NCBI GenBank assembly: GCA_016209865.1
Contig: JACQVL010000247.1
Span: forward strand, 1 to 7,631
Direction: 5' to 3'
Length of the DNA stretch: 7,631 nucleotides
From: Candidatus Latescibacterota bacterium
GTDB lineage: Bacteria; JAAXHH01; JACQVL01
In this document: piece after piece, positions 1 to 5,611 of the stretch
Layout of the letters: every line of letters starts with the position of its first letter
Position numbering within the stretch: position 1 is the first letter of the stretch
Made by a program: the position numbers and the translations under genes
Notes under the pieces: model-generated
The model's database searches: none
Seen by the model: the letters and a program-made list of their open reading frames with translations, nothing else
Told to the model about the DNA's origin: nothing

Positions 1-144
1 CCCGTCAAGCTGTCCGACACCCCGGGCGCGGTCGGCCGGACAGCCCCCGACCTCGGCCAGCACACCGGCGAGGTGCTGACGTCACTGCTGGGTCTCGCCC
101 CAGAGACGCTCGACCGGCTTCGCGTCGAGGGGGTGATCCGGTGA
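1..144 (+). CDS. CaiB/BaiF family III CoA-transferase, C-terminal end (partial)
   Basis: Reading from base 1 in frame gives 47 residues ending at TGA 142-144. The peptide opens PVKLSDTPG, continues with APDLGQHTGEVL and LLGL, and closes LRVEGVIR. This succession (a P-I/V-x-L-S-x-T-P start, an APxLGxHT turn with its downstream EVL, then a final helix ending GVI) is the usual C-terminus of family III CoA-transferases, which move CoA between carboxylic acids and acyl-CoAs in the cytoplasm. The family is normally about 400 residues, so nearly 90 percent lies upstream of the window and the catalytic Asp is not visible. The substrate cannot be inferred. Its stop codon overlaps the GTG start of the next gene by 4 bases, which implies co-transcription. 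The family assignment rests on a short but characteristic tail. Confidence 0.8.
   Translation, partial: PVKLSDTPGAVGRTAPDLGQHTGEVLTSLLGLAPETLDRLRVEGVIR
127..133 (+). promoter_or_regulatory. Ribosome binding site for the M50 protease gene
   Basis: GAGGGGG lies inside the last codons of the CoA-transferase and sits 7 bases before the GTG at 141. It supports that GTG as the start codon and fits reinitiation by ribosomes finishing the upstream gene. Confidence 0.6.
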
Positions 145-1934
145 AACGTCCCCTGTGGACGGCGCTGAGAGACCGTCTGGATGTCTACCAGGAACAGCCC
201 TGCCGTATCACCGAGGTGGATGAAGCACGCCTGCCGTCGTCACGAGACGGAGAGTACTATATCCTCAAGAACCGCCAGGACCTGACGTACGTGAGACTGA
301 CCCCCCGTGACCATTATCTCTGGACGCTGATGGACGGCACCCGTTCGGTCAAAGACCTGGTCGTGGCCTACTTCCTCCAGTTCGGCGCGTTCGCCAACAG
401 TCGGGTCTGCGCGCTCGTCGAACAACTCCACGCCCAGGCGTTCCTGACGAGACGCCCGGCCCATCTGTACCGGACGCTCGACCGTCATCTCAGACGGCAT
501 ACCTCCCTCTTCTGGCTCCGGCGGCTGCGTCACGTCTTCTTCCAGTCCATGGTGGCGGTGAACGGGGTCGACCGGTTTATCACCGTGTGCTACCGGGCGG
601 GCGGCCGCTGGCTCTTCGCCCCGGTCGCCCAGGGGGGGCTGGCGGTCATCAGCCTGATCGGGCTGTCGTGCGCGGCGGAGGTCCTGCATCAGAACCGGCA
701 TCACCTCTTTCGTTCGATGGGATCGTACAGCCTCGGCTTCCTCACCCTCGCCTTAGCGCACGTGGTGATCGTGACCGTCCATGAGATGGCCCACGCCCTG
801 ACGGCGAAATCCTACGGCCGGACCGTCCCGCGAGGCGGGTTCCTCTTCTACCTCGGCATCCCGTGCTTTTTCGTCGATGTCACGGACATCTGGCTTGAGC
901 CCACACGTCGGCGGATTGCCGTCGCCTGGGCCGGGCCGTATTCCGGGATCGTGCTGGGTTCCGTCTGCGCCATCCTCCTGTGGGCCTTCCCTGGCCTGAC
1001 GATCCACGATATCCTGGTCAAAATCACGATGTTAGCTTACCTGTCCGCCGTCATCAACCTGACCCCTTTCCTGGAGTTCGACGGGTACTTCATCTTGATC
1101 GACCGGCTCGACATTCCGTTGCTCCGGCGCAAATCCCTGCGGTTCCTCCGGACGAAGCTCTGGGACAAACTGATGCGGCATGAGCCGTTCACCCGCGAGG
1201 AAAAAATCTTCGGCGTGTTCGGCTCATTCGCCGTCGTCTGGACGGTCCTCGCCGTCGGGTTCTCGATGTACGTGCTCGAATGGCGGTTTGTCGCCGCGAT
1301 GCACGACCTGATGACCAGCCCGGATTGGACGGTCAAGGGCCTGTCGCTGCTGGTGCTCGTCGCGTTCGTCCTTCCCCTCGTCCTCTCGTTGCTCGCGCTC
1401 GTCATCCTGACGGGCCGCGCCCTCGTCCTGGCAGCCATGCGGCTGCCTGTCTGGCGTCGTGTCACGCCCCGTCACACGGACATCCAGGACGAGCGTGTCG
1501 CCTTGCTCCAGCAGATGCCGCTGTTCGCAGAACTCTCCCTCCCGGCCCTGACCGCCCTGGCAGCCCGGATGCGCGTCGAGCGGTACGAGCCAGGGACGGC
1601 CATCATCCGGGTCGGGGAGCGCGGCTCCTGTTTCTACGTCATCACACGCGGGGGAGTCGACGTGATGACCCCGGAGGATGGAGGGCGTGAGCAGACGGTC
1701 GCCTCGTTGGGGCCGGGGGACTATTTCGGGGAGATCGCCCTGCTGCTCGACGTGCCGCGAACGGCGACGGTGGTCGCGACGAGTCCGGCCGACCTCCTCG
1801 TCCTGGAGAAGGCGGAGTTTGAGGCGCTGATGGCCGAACACCGGGAAGCGGACCTGTTGACACACACCTCCAGCCGCCGGCTCCATGAGTTGCAGCAGAC
1901 GGCCCATCCCTCACGATTGATGGAGGCGGGATGA
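141..1934 (+). CDS. PqqD-like / M50 site-2 protease / cyclic-nucleotide-binding fusion membrane protein
   Basis: This 597-residue protein has three parts. Residues about 35-105 resemble PqqD-like winged-helix domains (YYILKN..., YVRLTPRDHYLW, LMDGTRSVKDLV, then LVEQLHAQAFL). Residues about 155-430 are a multi-helix membrane core with the zinc-protease motif HEMAH (214-218), a GP turn (265-266) and NLTPFLEFDGY (306-316), where D314 is the expected third zinc ligand. This is the M50 site-2 protease arrangement. Residues about 452-575 are a cyclic-nucleotide-binding domain; its phosphate cassette FGEIALLLDVPRTA (529-542) keeps the Glu and Arg that contact cyclic nucleotides in CRP-like proteins. 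A regulated intramembrane or membrane-proximal protease is inferred, with ligand binding on the cytoplasmic side. PqqD-like domains bind RiPP precursor peptides, so peptide maturation or export is another possibility. The GTG start has a good RBS and overlaps the upstream stop; the gene's end overlaps the next ATG. The catalytic residues look intact. The substrate is unknown. Confidence 0.85.
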   Translation: MKRPLWTALRDRLDVYQEQPCRITEVDEARLPSSRDGEYYILKNRQDLTYVRLTPRDHYLWTLMDGTRSVKDLVVAYFLQFGAFANSRVCALVEQLHAQAFLTRRPAHLYRTLDRHLRRHTSLFWLRRLRHVFFQSMVAVNGVDRFITVCYRAGGRWLFAPVAQGGLAVISLIGLSCAAEVLHQNRHHLFRSMGSYSLGFLTLALAHVVIVTVHEMAHALTAKSYGRTVPRGGFLFYLGIPCFFVDVTDIWLEPTRRRIAVAWAGPYSGIVLGSVCAILLWAFPGLTIHDILVKITMLAYLSAVINLTPFLEFDGYFILIDRLDIPLLRRKSLRFLRTKLWDKLMRHEPFTREEKIFGVFGSFAVVWTVLAVGFSMYVLEWRFVAAMHDLMTSPDWTVKGLSLLVLVAFVLPLVLSLLALVILTGRALVLAAMRLPVWRRVTPRHTDIQDERVALLQQMPLFAELSLPALTALAARMRVERYEPGTAIIRVGERGSCFYVITRGGVDVMTPEDGGREQTVASLGPGDYFGEIALLLDVPRTATVVATSPADLLVLEKAEFEALMAEHREADLLTHTSSRRLHELQQTAHPSRLMEAG

Positions 1935-2146
1935 ACTGCTGGCACTGCGACCGCCCCGCGCACGGGGTTTGCCAGTTCTGCGGCCGGGCGGTCTGCAAAT
2001 CGCACGCGCAGACGATGCCGCACGTCGTCGCCGTCTACCGGTCGAAGGCCGGCAACCCGATGGTCATCGCCACGGATAACGCGCTGCACTGCGGCGTCTG
2101 CCATCCCAAGGACGACCCGATTCAACTGGATAGTCTGGATGAGTAA
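1931..2146 (+). CDS. Small B-box-like zinc-finger protein
   Basis: This is a 71-residue, Cys/His-rich protein. Likely zinc ligands are C3, C6, C14, C17, C22 and H25 near the N-terminus, with H31, H53, C54, C57 and H58 as further candidates. The spacing C-x2-C-x7-C-x2-C-x4-C-x2-H resembles bacterial B-box or DUF2180-like zinc ribbons, which probably bind two zinc ions. There is no signal peptide or membrane segment, so it should be cytoplasmic. The ATG overlaps the TGA of the protease gene (ATGA) and GGAGG at 1922-1926 lies 4 bases before it, so the two genes are probably translated together. That makes it a candidate partner or adaptor of the membrane protease, but this is inferred from position only. 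The function of such small stand-alone proteins is generally not established. The coding call is strong; the function is open. Confidence 0.8.
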   Translation: MNCWHCDRPAHGVCQFCGRAVCKSHAQTMPHVVAVYRSKAGNPMVIATDNALHCGVCHPKDDPIQLDSLDE

Positions 2147-2148
2147 AA

Positions 2149-2236
2149 CACGTTAGCACGTTTGAACGTTCGAACGTTTGAACGTTCAAACAGAGTCTTG
2201 TCGTAACGTGTCAACGTGCCAACGTGCTAACGCGCA
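2149..2236 (+). repeat. 8-base palindromic tandem array with inverted 12-base arms
   Basis: The intergenic stretch is built almost wholly from 8-base units around ACGTT. GCACGTTT (2156-2163), GAACGTTC, GAACGTTT and GAACGTTC (2164-2187) run one way. AACGTGTC, AACGTGCC, AACGTGCT and a decayed AACGCGCA (2205-2236) run as the reverse-complement form. The outer arms CGTTAGCACGTT (2151-2162) and AACGTGCTAACG (2221-2232) are perfect inverted repeats 58 bases apart. GTTTGAACGTTCAAAC (2176-2191) is a perfect 16-base palindrome. The whole could fold as a nested hairpin in RNA or cruciform in DNA. It could be a REP- or MITE-like element, a multi-site operator, or simple replication-slippage repeat. There is no transposase and no clear target duplication. 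Confidence 0.8.
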
Positions 2237-2250
2237 GTAGTGATCGACAG

Positions 2251-3273
2251 ATGACGGCTGCCACAGTCAGAAACGCCATGTGTACGGTATTGTACAGCAC
2301 GGGCGTGTACAGATTGTACCGGAGCGTGCAGTCGAGGCAGAACAGGGGAGAACCGGAGACGGTCATCCTCAACTACCACCGGATCGGGGGGCGACAGTTC
2401 GACGCTCATGTGCGCGTCCTGCTCCGGCACTACCGGATCGTCCCCCTCCATGAGCTGGTCGAACGGAGTGCGCGCCGCGAACCGTTTCCCGTCCCCACCG
2501 CCATCCTCACGTTCGATGACGGGAATCGTTGCTGTTACACCGACGTCTTGCCCGTCCTCACTCGCTACCATGTCCCGGCTTCGATCTTCCTGACGACCGG
2601 GTATGTCGGGACGCCGCGGTTGCTCTGGTTCGACGCGGTCGAGCATGGGATGATGCACACGACCCGCGTGACGCTCTCGTGCGCGGGAACCGTCTACCCG
2701 CTACGCACCGTCGGGGAGCGCCGCCGGGCGGCTCAGATGATCGTCGAGCACCTGAAGCAGGCGGAGGAGGCGGTCAGGCTGCGGGAGGTGGACGACTTGT
2801 TAGCGTTCCTCGGCGTCTCGCCGGACGGCCCGACGGCCGGGCCGTACCGGTGCCTCTCGTGGGAACAGGTTCGCGAGATGGCAGCCGCCGGCGTCGAGTT
2901 TGGCGGGCATACCGTCACGCACCCCATCCTGACCCGGGTGCCGGTCGGGCAGGCGGACCGGGAGATCGGGGAGTCGAAGGCGGCGATCCAGACGCACGTG
3001 GGGACGCCGGTACGGCATTTCGCGTACCCGAACGGCCGGGTTGGGGATTTCAACGACGAGATCATCGGTCTGGTCAAACGCCACGGGTACGCCTGCGCGC
3101 TCTCCACGATCCCCGGCCGCTGGGCGCCGGAGGATGACCTGTTCGCCCTGCGCCGGGTCATCGTCACCGAGAACACCGGAGCGTCGGCGCTGATGGTGAA
3201 ACTCTCGGGGCTGTGGGACCAGATGCGGCATCTCTTGGCATCGGGGAAGCTCTCTCAAAAAAACAGGGAGTAG
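2251..3273 (+). CDS. NodB-type polysaccharide deacetylase
   Basis: From ATG 2251 this is 340 residues. It has the landmarks of carbohydrate esterase family 4: NYHRIG (41-46), TFDDG (87-91, catalytic Asp then metal Asp), GGHTVTHP (218-225, with H220 and H224 as metal ligands) and FAYPNGR (257-263). These enzymes remove N-acetyl (or O-acetyl) groups from sugars. No signal peptide is visible; the N-terminus (LYSTGVYRLYRSV) is basic and amphipathic, as in deacetylases of exopolysaccharide clusters, so action on a cytoplasmic or membrane-bound glycan intermediate is likely. The frame is also open back to GTG 2224, but that codon lies inside the 8-base array, so ATG 2251 was chosen. ATG 2278 is a further alternative, and none has a good RBS. 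The methyltransferase and flippase downstream support a role in surface-glycan synthesis. The substrate is not determined. Confidence 0.85.
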   Translation: MTAATVRNAMCTVLYSTGVYRLYRSVQSRQNRGEPETVILNYHRIGGRQFDAHVRVLLRHYRIVPLHELVERSARREPFPVPTAILTFDDGNRCCYTDVLPVLTRYHVPASIFLTTGYVGTPRLLWFDAVEHGMMHTTRVTLSCAGTVYPLRTVGERRRAAQMIVEHLKQAEEAVRLREVDDLLAFLGVSPDGPTAGPYRCLSWEQVREMAAAGVEFGGHTVTHPILTRVPVGQADREIGESKAAIQTHVGTPVRHFAYPNGRVGDFNDEIIGLVKRHGYACALSTIPGRWAPEDDLFALRRVIVTENTGASALMVKLSGLWDQMRHLLASGKLSQKNRE

Positions 3274-3279
3274 GTTTTT

Positions 3280-3317
3280 ACTCGTCACTCGTCACTTGTC
3301 ACTCGTCACTCGTCACT
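3280..3317 (+). repeat. 7-base tandem array (ACTCGTC), five copies plus a partial
   Basis: ACTCGTC repeats at 3280, 3287, 3294 (as ACTTGTC), 3301 and 3308, followed by a partial ACT at 3315-3317. It fills most of the 52-base gap between the deacetylase stop and the methyltransferase start. The reverse complement reads as AGTGACG units, one base different from the AGTGAAG units at 5591-5611. No promoter, RBS or terminator is apparent in the gap. Confidence 0.9.
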
Positions 3318-3325
3318 GAATTGCT

Positions 3326-4129
3326 ATGGTAAAATTGCAACGGCAGATCGCGCTCGATCATTTCAACGACTATGCCCGGATGGATCGCTGGGGCCGGTTG
3401 TACGCCGCCATCGACCATCCAGCCAATTTCAGCTTTCTCGTCCGCAAGCAGCGCGTACTCGAACTGTTAGGCGACCTCACCGGGAAACGGGTGTTGGACA
3501 TCGGATGCGGGACGGGAGTGTTCTTTCCCGACCTGCTCGAACTGGGGGGGACGGTCGTCGGGGCGGACGGCGCGCAGGAGATGGCGCGCACCGCCTGGAC
3601 GAAATCGGCAGACCTCGACCGTGAACGTCTGTCCGTCTTAGCTTCGACGATCGAGCAACTCGGGCTCCGGGCGCACGCGTTCGACGCGGTGACGTGCGTC
3701 GGGGTGATCGAGTACGTCGAGGACGAGGACCAGGCCATCCGCGAGGTCATCCGGACGACCAGACCGGGCGGCATTATCATCGTGACCGTGCCCAACGCCG
3801 CCTGTCTCGACCTGTGGATGAAAGCCGTCCTCGCCCCGTTCCGGTGGCTGGTCCGCCGTGCGCTCAGCGCCATCGGCCGGCCGCCGACCAGCGGCACGGA
3901 CGTCGACCGCCGGTACTACACACCGGGACGGCTGGAGAGGTTGATGGAACGGCATGGGTGTATGATCGTCGACCGGGTCTTTTATTTCGTGGACCTCGCC
4001 TGCTACCCGATCCGGCTCCTGGCTCCCGCCCTCTCCCTGGCCTGCCTGCGCCGGCTTGAGCCGTATCATCGGGTGCCAGGGCTGCGCTGGCTGGCGCGCG
4101 GGTATATCGTGAAAGCCCGTGTCCCATGA
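3326..4129 (+). CDS. Class I SAM-dependent methyltransferase
   Basis: This 267-residue protein has a Rossmann-fold methyltransferase core. Motif I is VLDIGCGTG (56-64); the acidic residue ending strand 2 is D81 in VVGADG; the motif IV region is FDAVTCVGVIEYVED (119-133); and the post-motif RPGGIIIVTVPN is at 146-157. It belongs to the UbiG/type-11 kind of small-molecule methyltransferase. The C-terminal part (about 165-185 and 215-245) is hydrophobic and Arg-rich, which suggests membrane association and would suit a lipid-linked glycan substrate. Its ATG follows the 7-base array directly and no Shine-Dalgarno site is visible. Its stop overlaps the flippase ATG by 4 bases. From context it probably methylates a sugar or lipid intermediate of a surface polysaccharide; a role in quinone or other small-molecule methylation cannot be excluded. 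Confidence 0.85.
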   Translation: MVKLQRQIALDHFNDYARMDRWGRLYAAIDHPANFSFLVRKQRVLELLGDLTGKRVLDIGCGTGVFFPDLLELGGTVVGADGAQEMARTAWTKSADLDRERLSVLASTIEQLGLRAHAFDAVTCVGVIEYVEDEDQAIREVIRTTRPGGIIIVTVPNAACLDLWMKAVLAPFRWLVRRALSAIGRPPTSGTDVDRRYYTPGRLERLMERHGCMIVDRVFYFVDLACYPIRLLAPALSLACLRRLEPYHRVPGLRWLARGYIVKARVP

Positions 4130-5595
4130 CTCAGCTCGACACACCGGATATCGCGGCCGGCCAGGGGATCGCACGGAACGCCCTCTTTTTGCTCGTCGCC
4201 AAAGCGGTGACGACCGTCATCAGCTTTTTCCTCGTCCTCTATCTTGCCCGATCGTTGGGCGATATTCATTTTGGGAAATACTCGTTCGCCATCGCCTACT
4301 GCGGCTTCTTCACCGTCCTGGTCGACCTCGGCCTGAACAACCTCGCCGTCCGCGACCTGGCGCGGGACAAACGAACCGCCGGCGATTACTTAGGCGTCCT
4401 GGTGACGTTGCGCCTGGCGTTGAGCCTCGTCACCTTAGCCGTGGCGTTTGTCGTCGTCAACCTTCTCCAGTACCCGCCTGACACTCGTCTCGTCGTGTAT
4501 GTGATGGGAGTGGGGATGCTCCTCATCAGCGGGTTCGGAGAATTGTACACGAACGTGTTCGAGGGCTACGAGCAGATGCAGTACATCGCCCTGATCGACA
4601 CGGTCAAGCGGACGATCGACCTGGGCTGCGCCGTGGTCGTCCTCTCGCTGGGGTACGGTCTGCTCGTCCTGGTCGTCGCGTTCTTAGCGAGCGAGAGCCT
4701 GCGTCTGGGGCTATCGTGGTGGGTGGCCAGGCGACGGCTCGGTCTCCGCATCCGGCCGCACATCGACCTCGAAGCCTGGCGGACACGGATCGCCACCGCC
4801 TTCCCGTTCGCTCTGATGCTGACGTTCATGGCCATCCTGACGAACACGGACATCATGATGCTGGCGAAGATGCGCGGCGAACAAGAGGTCGGGTGGTACG
4901 GGGCCGCCAGCCGGCTGACGAGCACCCTGACGCTCATCCCGATGATGTGCGCGACCGCGATGTTCCCGGTGGCGTCCCGCCTGTACCACGAGTCACGGGA
5001 GGCCGTCCGCCCTCTGTTCGTCGGCCTCGTCCGGCCGATGATCATCCTGGGACTCCCGATCGCAGTCGGGACGAGCCTGCTCGTCCGTCCGTTGATCCTC
5101 CTGTTGTACGGCCTCCAATACGTCCCGGCCGCGGCGGCGCTCCGGCTCCTGGTCTGGGCGGTGGCGTTCAGCTTCATCAACCTCCCGATGGTTCTGCTCC
5201 TGACCGCCATCGACCGCCAGCGGTTCGGGACGGTCGCCATGGGGATCAGCGCGGGGCTGAACGTGGTCTTCAACGCGGCCCTGATTCCCTCGCTCGGCCT
5301 GGTCGGGGCCAGCCTGGCCACCGTGATCGCCGCGGCGGCGCTCTTCGTCTGCTGCGCGACCGCGGTCACGACCGCGTTCCGGGGGCTGGTGATCCACCGG
5401 TATTTCATCCATCCGGTCATCGGGAGCGCAGTGATGGGGGGGATCGTCTGGACGATGGCAGCAGAGAACGTCTTCTTCGCTATCGGCGTCGGGGCAGTCG
5501 GGTATGGGATGGTCCTTCTCGTCACCGGCGCGTTGAAGCGGGAAGACTGGCAGACATTCCGCCAGTTCCTGACGGAAGTGAAGCGTTCAAAGTGA
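4126..5595 (+). CDS. Wzx-like oligosaccharide/polysaccharide flippase (MOP superfamily)
   Basis: At 489 residues with roughly 12-14 hydrophobic segments, it fits the polysaccharide-transporter branch of the MOP superfamily. Typical landmarks are an N-terminal helix pair (about 18-45), HFGKYSFAIAYCGFF (48-62) leading to DLGLNNLAVRDLA (67-79), NTDIMML (240-246), EVGWYGAASRL (254-264), and NVVFNAALIPSLGLVGASLATV (379-400), which matches the C-terminal polysaccharide-synthesis domain. These proteins flip undecaprenyl-linked oligosaccharides across the inner membrane before polymerisation or ligation. It begins in an ATGA overlap with the methyltransferase, so the two are probably translationally coupled. 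Its last codons and TGA (5593-5595) fall in the 7-base repeat array, so the final residues (RSK) may be repeat-derived. A peptidoglycan-precursor flippase (MurJ) is less likely given the motifs and the neighbours. Confidence 0.88.
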   Translation: MTQLDTPDIAAGQGIARNALFLLVAKAVTTVISFFLVLYLARSLGDIHFGKYSFAIAYCGFFTVLVDLGLNNLAVRDLARDKRTAGDYLGVLVTLRLALSLVTLAVAFVVVNLLQYPPDTRLVVYVMGVGMLLISGFGELYTNVFEGYEQMQYIALIDTVKRTIDLGCAVVVLSLGYGLLVLVVAFLASESLRLGLSWWVARRRLGLRIRPHIDLEAWRTRIATAFPFALMLTFMAILTNTDIMMLAKMRGEQEVGWYGAASRLTSTLTLIPMMCATAMFPVASRLYHESREAVRPLFVGLVRPMIILGLPIAVGTSLLVRPLILLLYGLQYVPAAAALRLLVWAVAFSFINLPMVLLLTAIDRQRFGTVAMGISAGLNVVFNAALIPSLGLVGASLATVIAAAALFVCCATAVTTAFRGLVIHRYFIHPVIGSAVMGGIVWTMAAENVFFAIGVGAVGYGMVLLVTGALKREDWQTFRQFLTEVKRSK

Positions 5596-5611
5596 AGAGT
5601 GAAGAGTGAAA
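5584..5611 (+). repeat. 7-base tandem array (AGTGAAG) spanning a stop and a start codon
   Basis: AGTGAAG occurs at 5591-5597 and 5598-5604, and AGTGAAA at 5605-5611. The 8 bases before it, CGTTCAAA (5584-5591), also occur in the 8-base array at 2183-2190. The flippase TGA (5593-5595), an in-frame TGA upstream of the permease (5600-5602) and the permease GTG start (5606-5608) are all made by the repeat unit. Confidence 0.8.

Noticed and set aside
2224-2250. GTG 2224 as the start of the deacetylase
   Set aside because: The codon lies in the 8-base repeat array, adds nine residues unrelated to the family, and has no ribosome binding site. ATG 2251 is preferred, though it also lacks a good site.
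2281-2319. Four TGTAC motifs within about 40 bases early in the deacetylase gene
   Set aside because: Spacing is irregular (10, 15 and 9 bases) and the motifs arise from Val, Leu, Tyr and neighbouring codons in a plausible N-terminal helix, so coding explains them.
3257-3279. AAAAAC...GTTTTT inverted repeat at the deacetylase end as a terminator
   Set aside because: The stem is only about six A-T-rich pairs with no G-C-rich hairpin before a T run, so termination is not supported.
4566-5525. Long open frame on the - strand opposite the flippase (319 codons)
   Set aside because: Its translation is rich in Arg, Thr and Ser with no domain pattern, and it mirrors the codon structure of a well-supported + strand membrane protein. 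It is a GC-rich shadow.
4716-5609. Open + strand frame of 297 codons inside the flippase gene
   Set aside because: The product is a low-complexity Arg/Pro/Asp/Gly protein typical of out-of-frame reading of GC-rich coding DNA; the flippase frame has clear family motifs.
2149-5611. Short repeats as a CRISPR array
   Set aside because: Units are 7-8 bases, directly abutting, with no unique spacers and no cas genes in the window.
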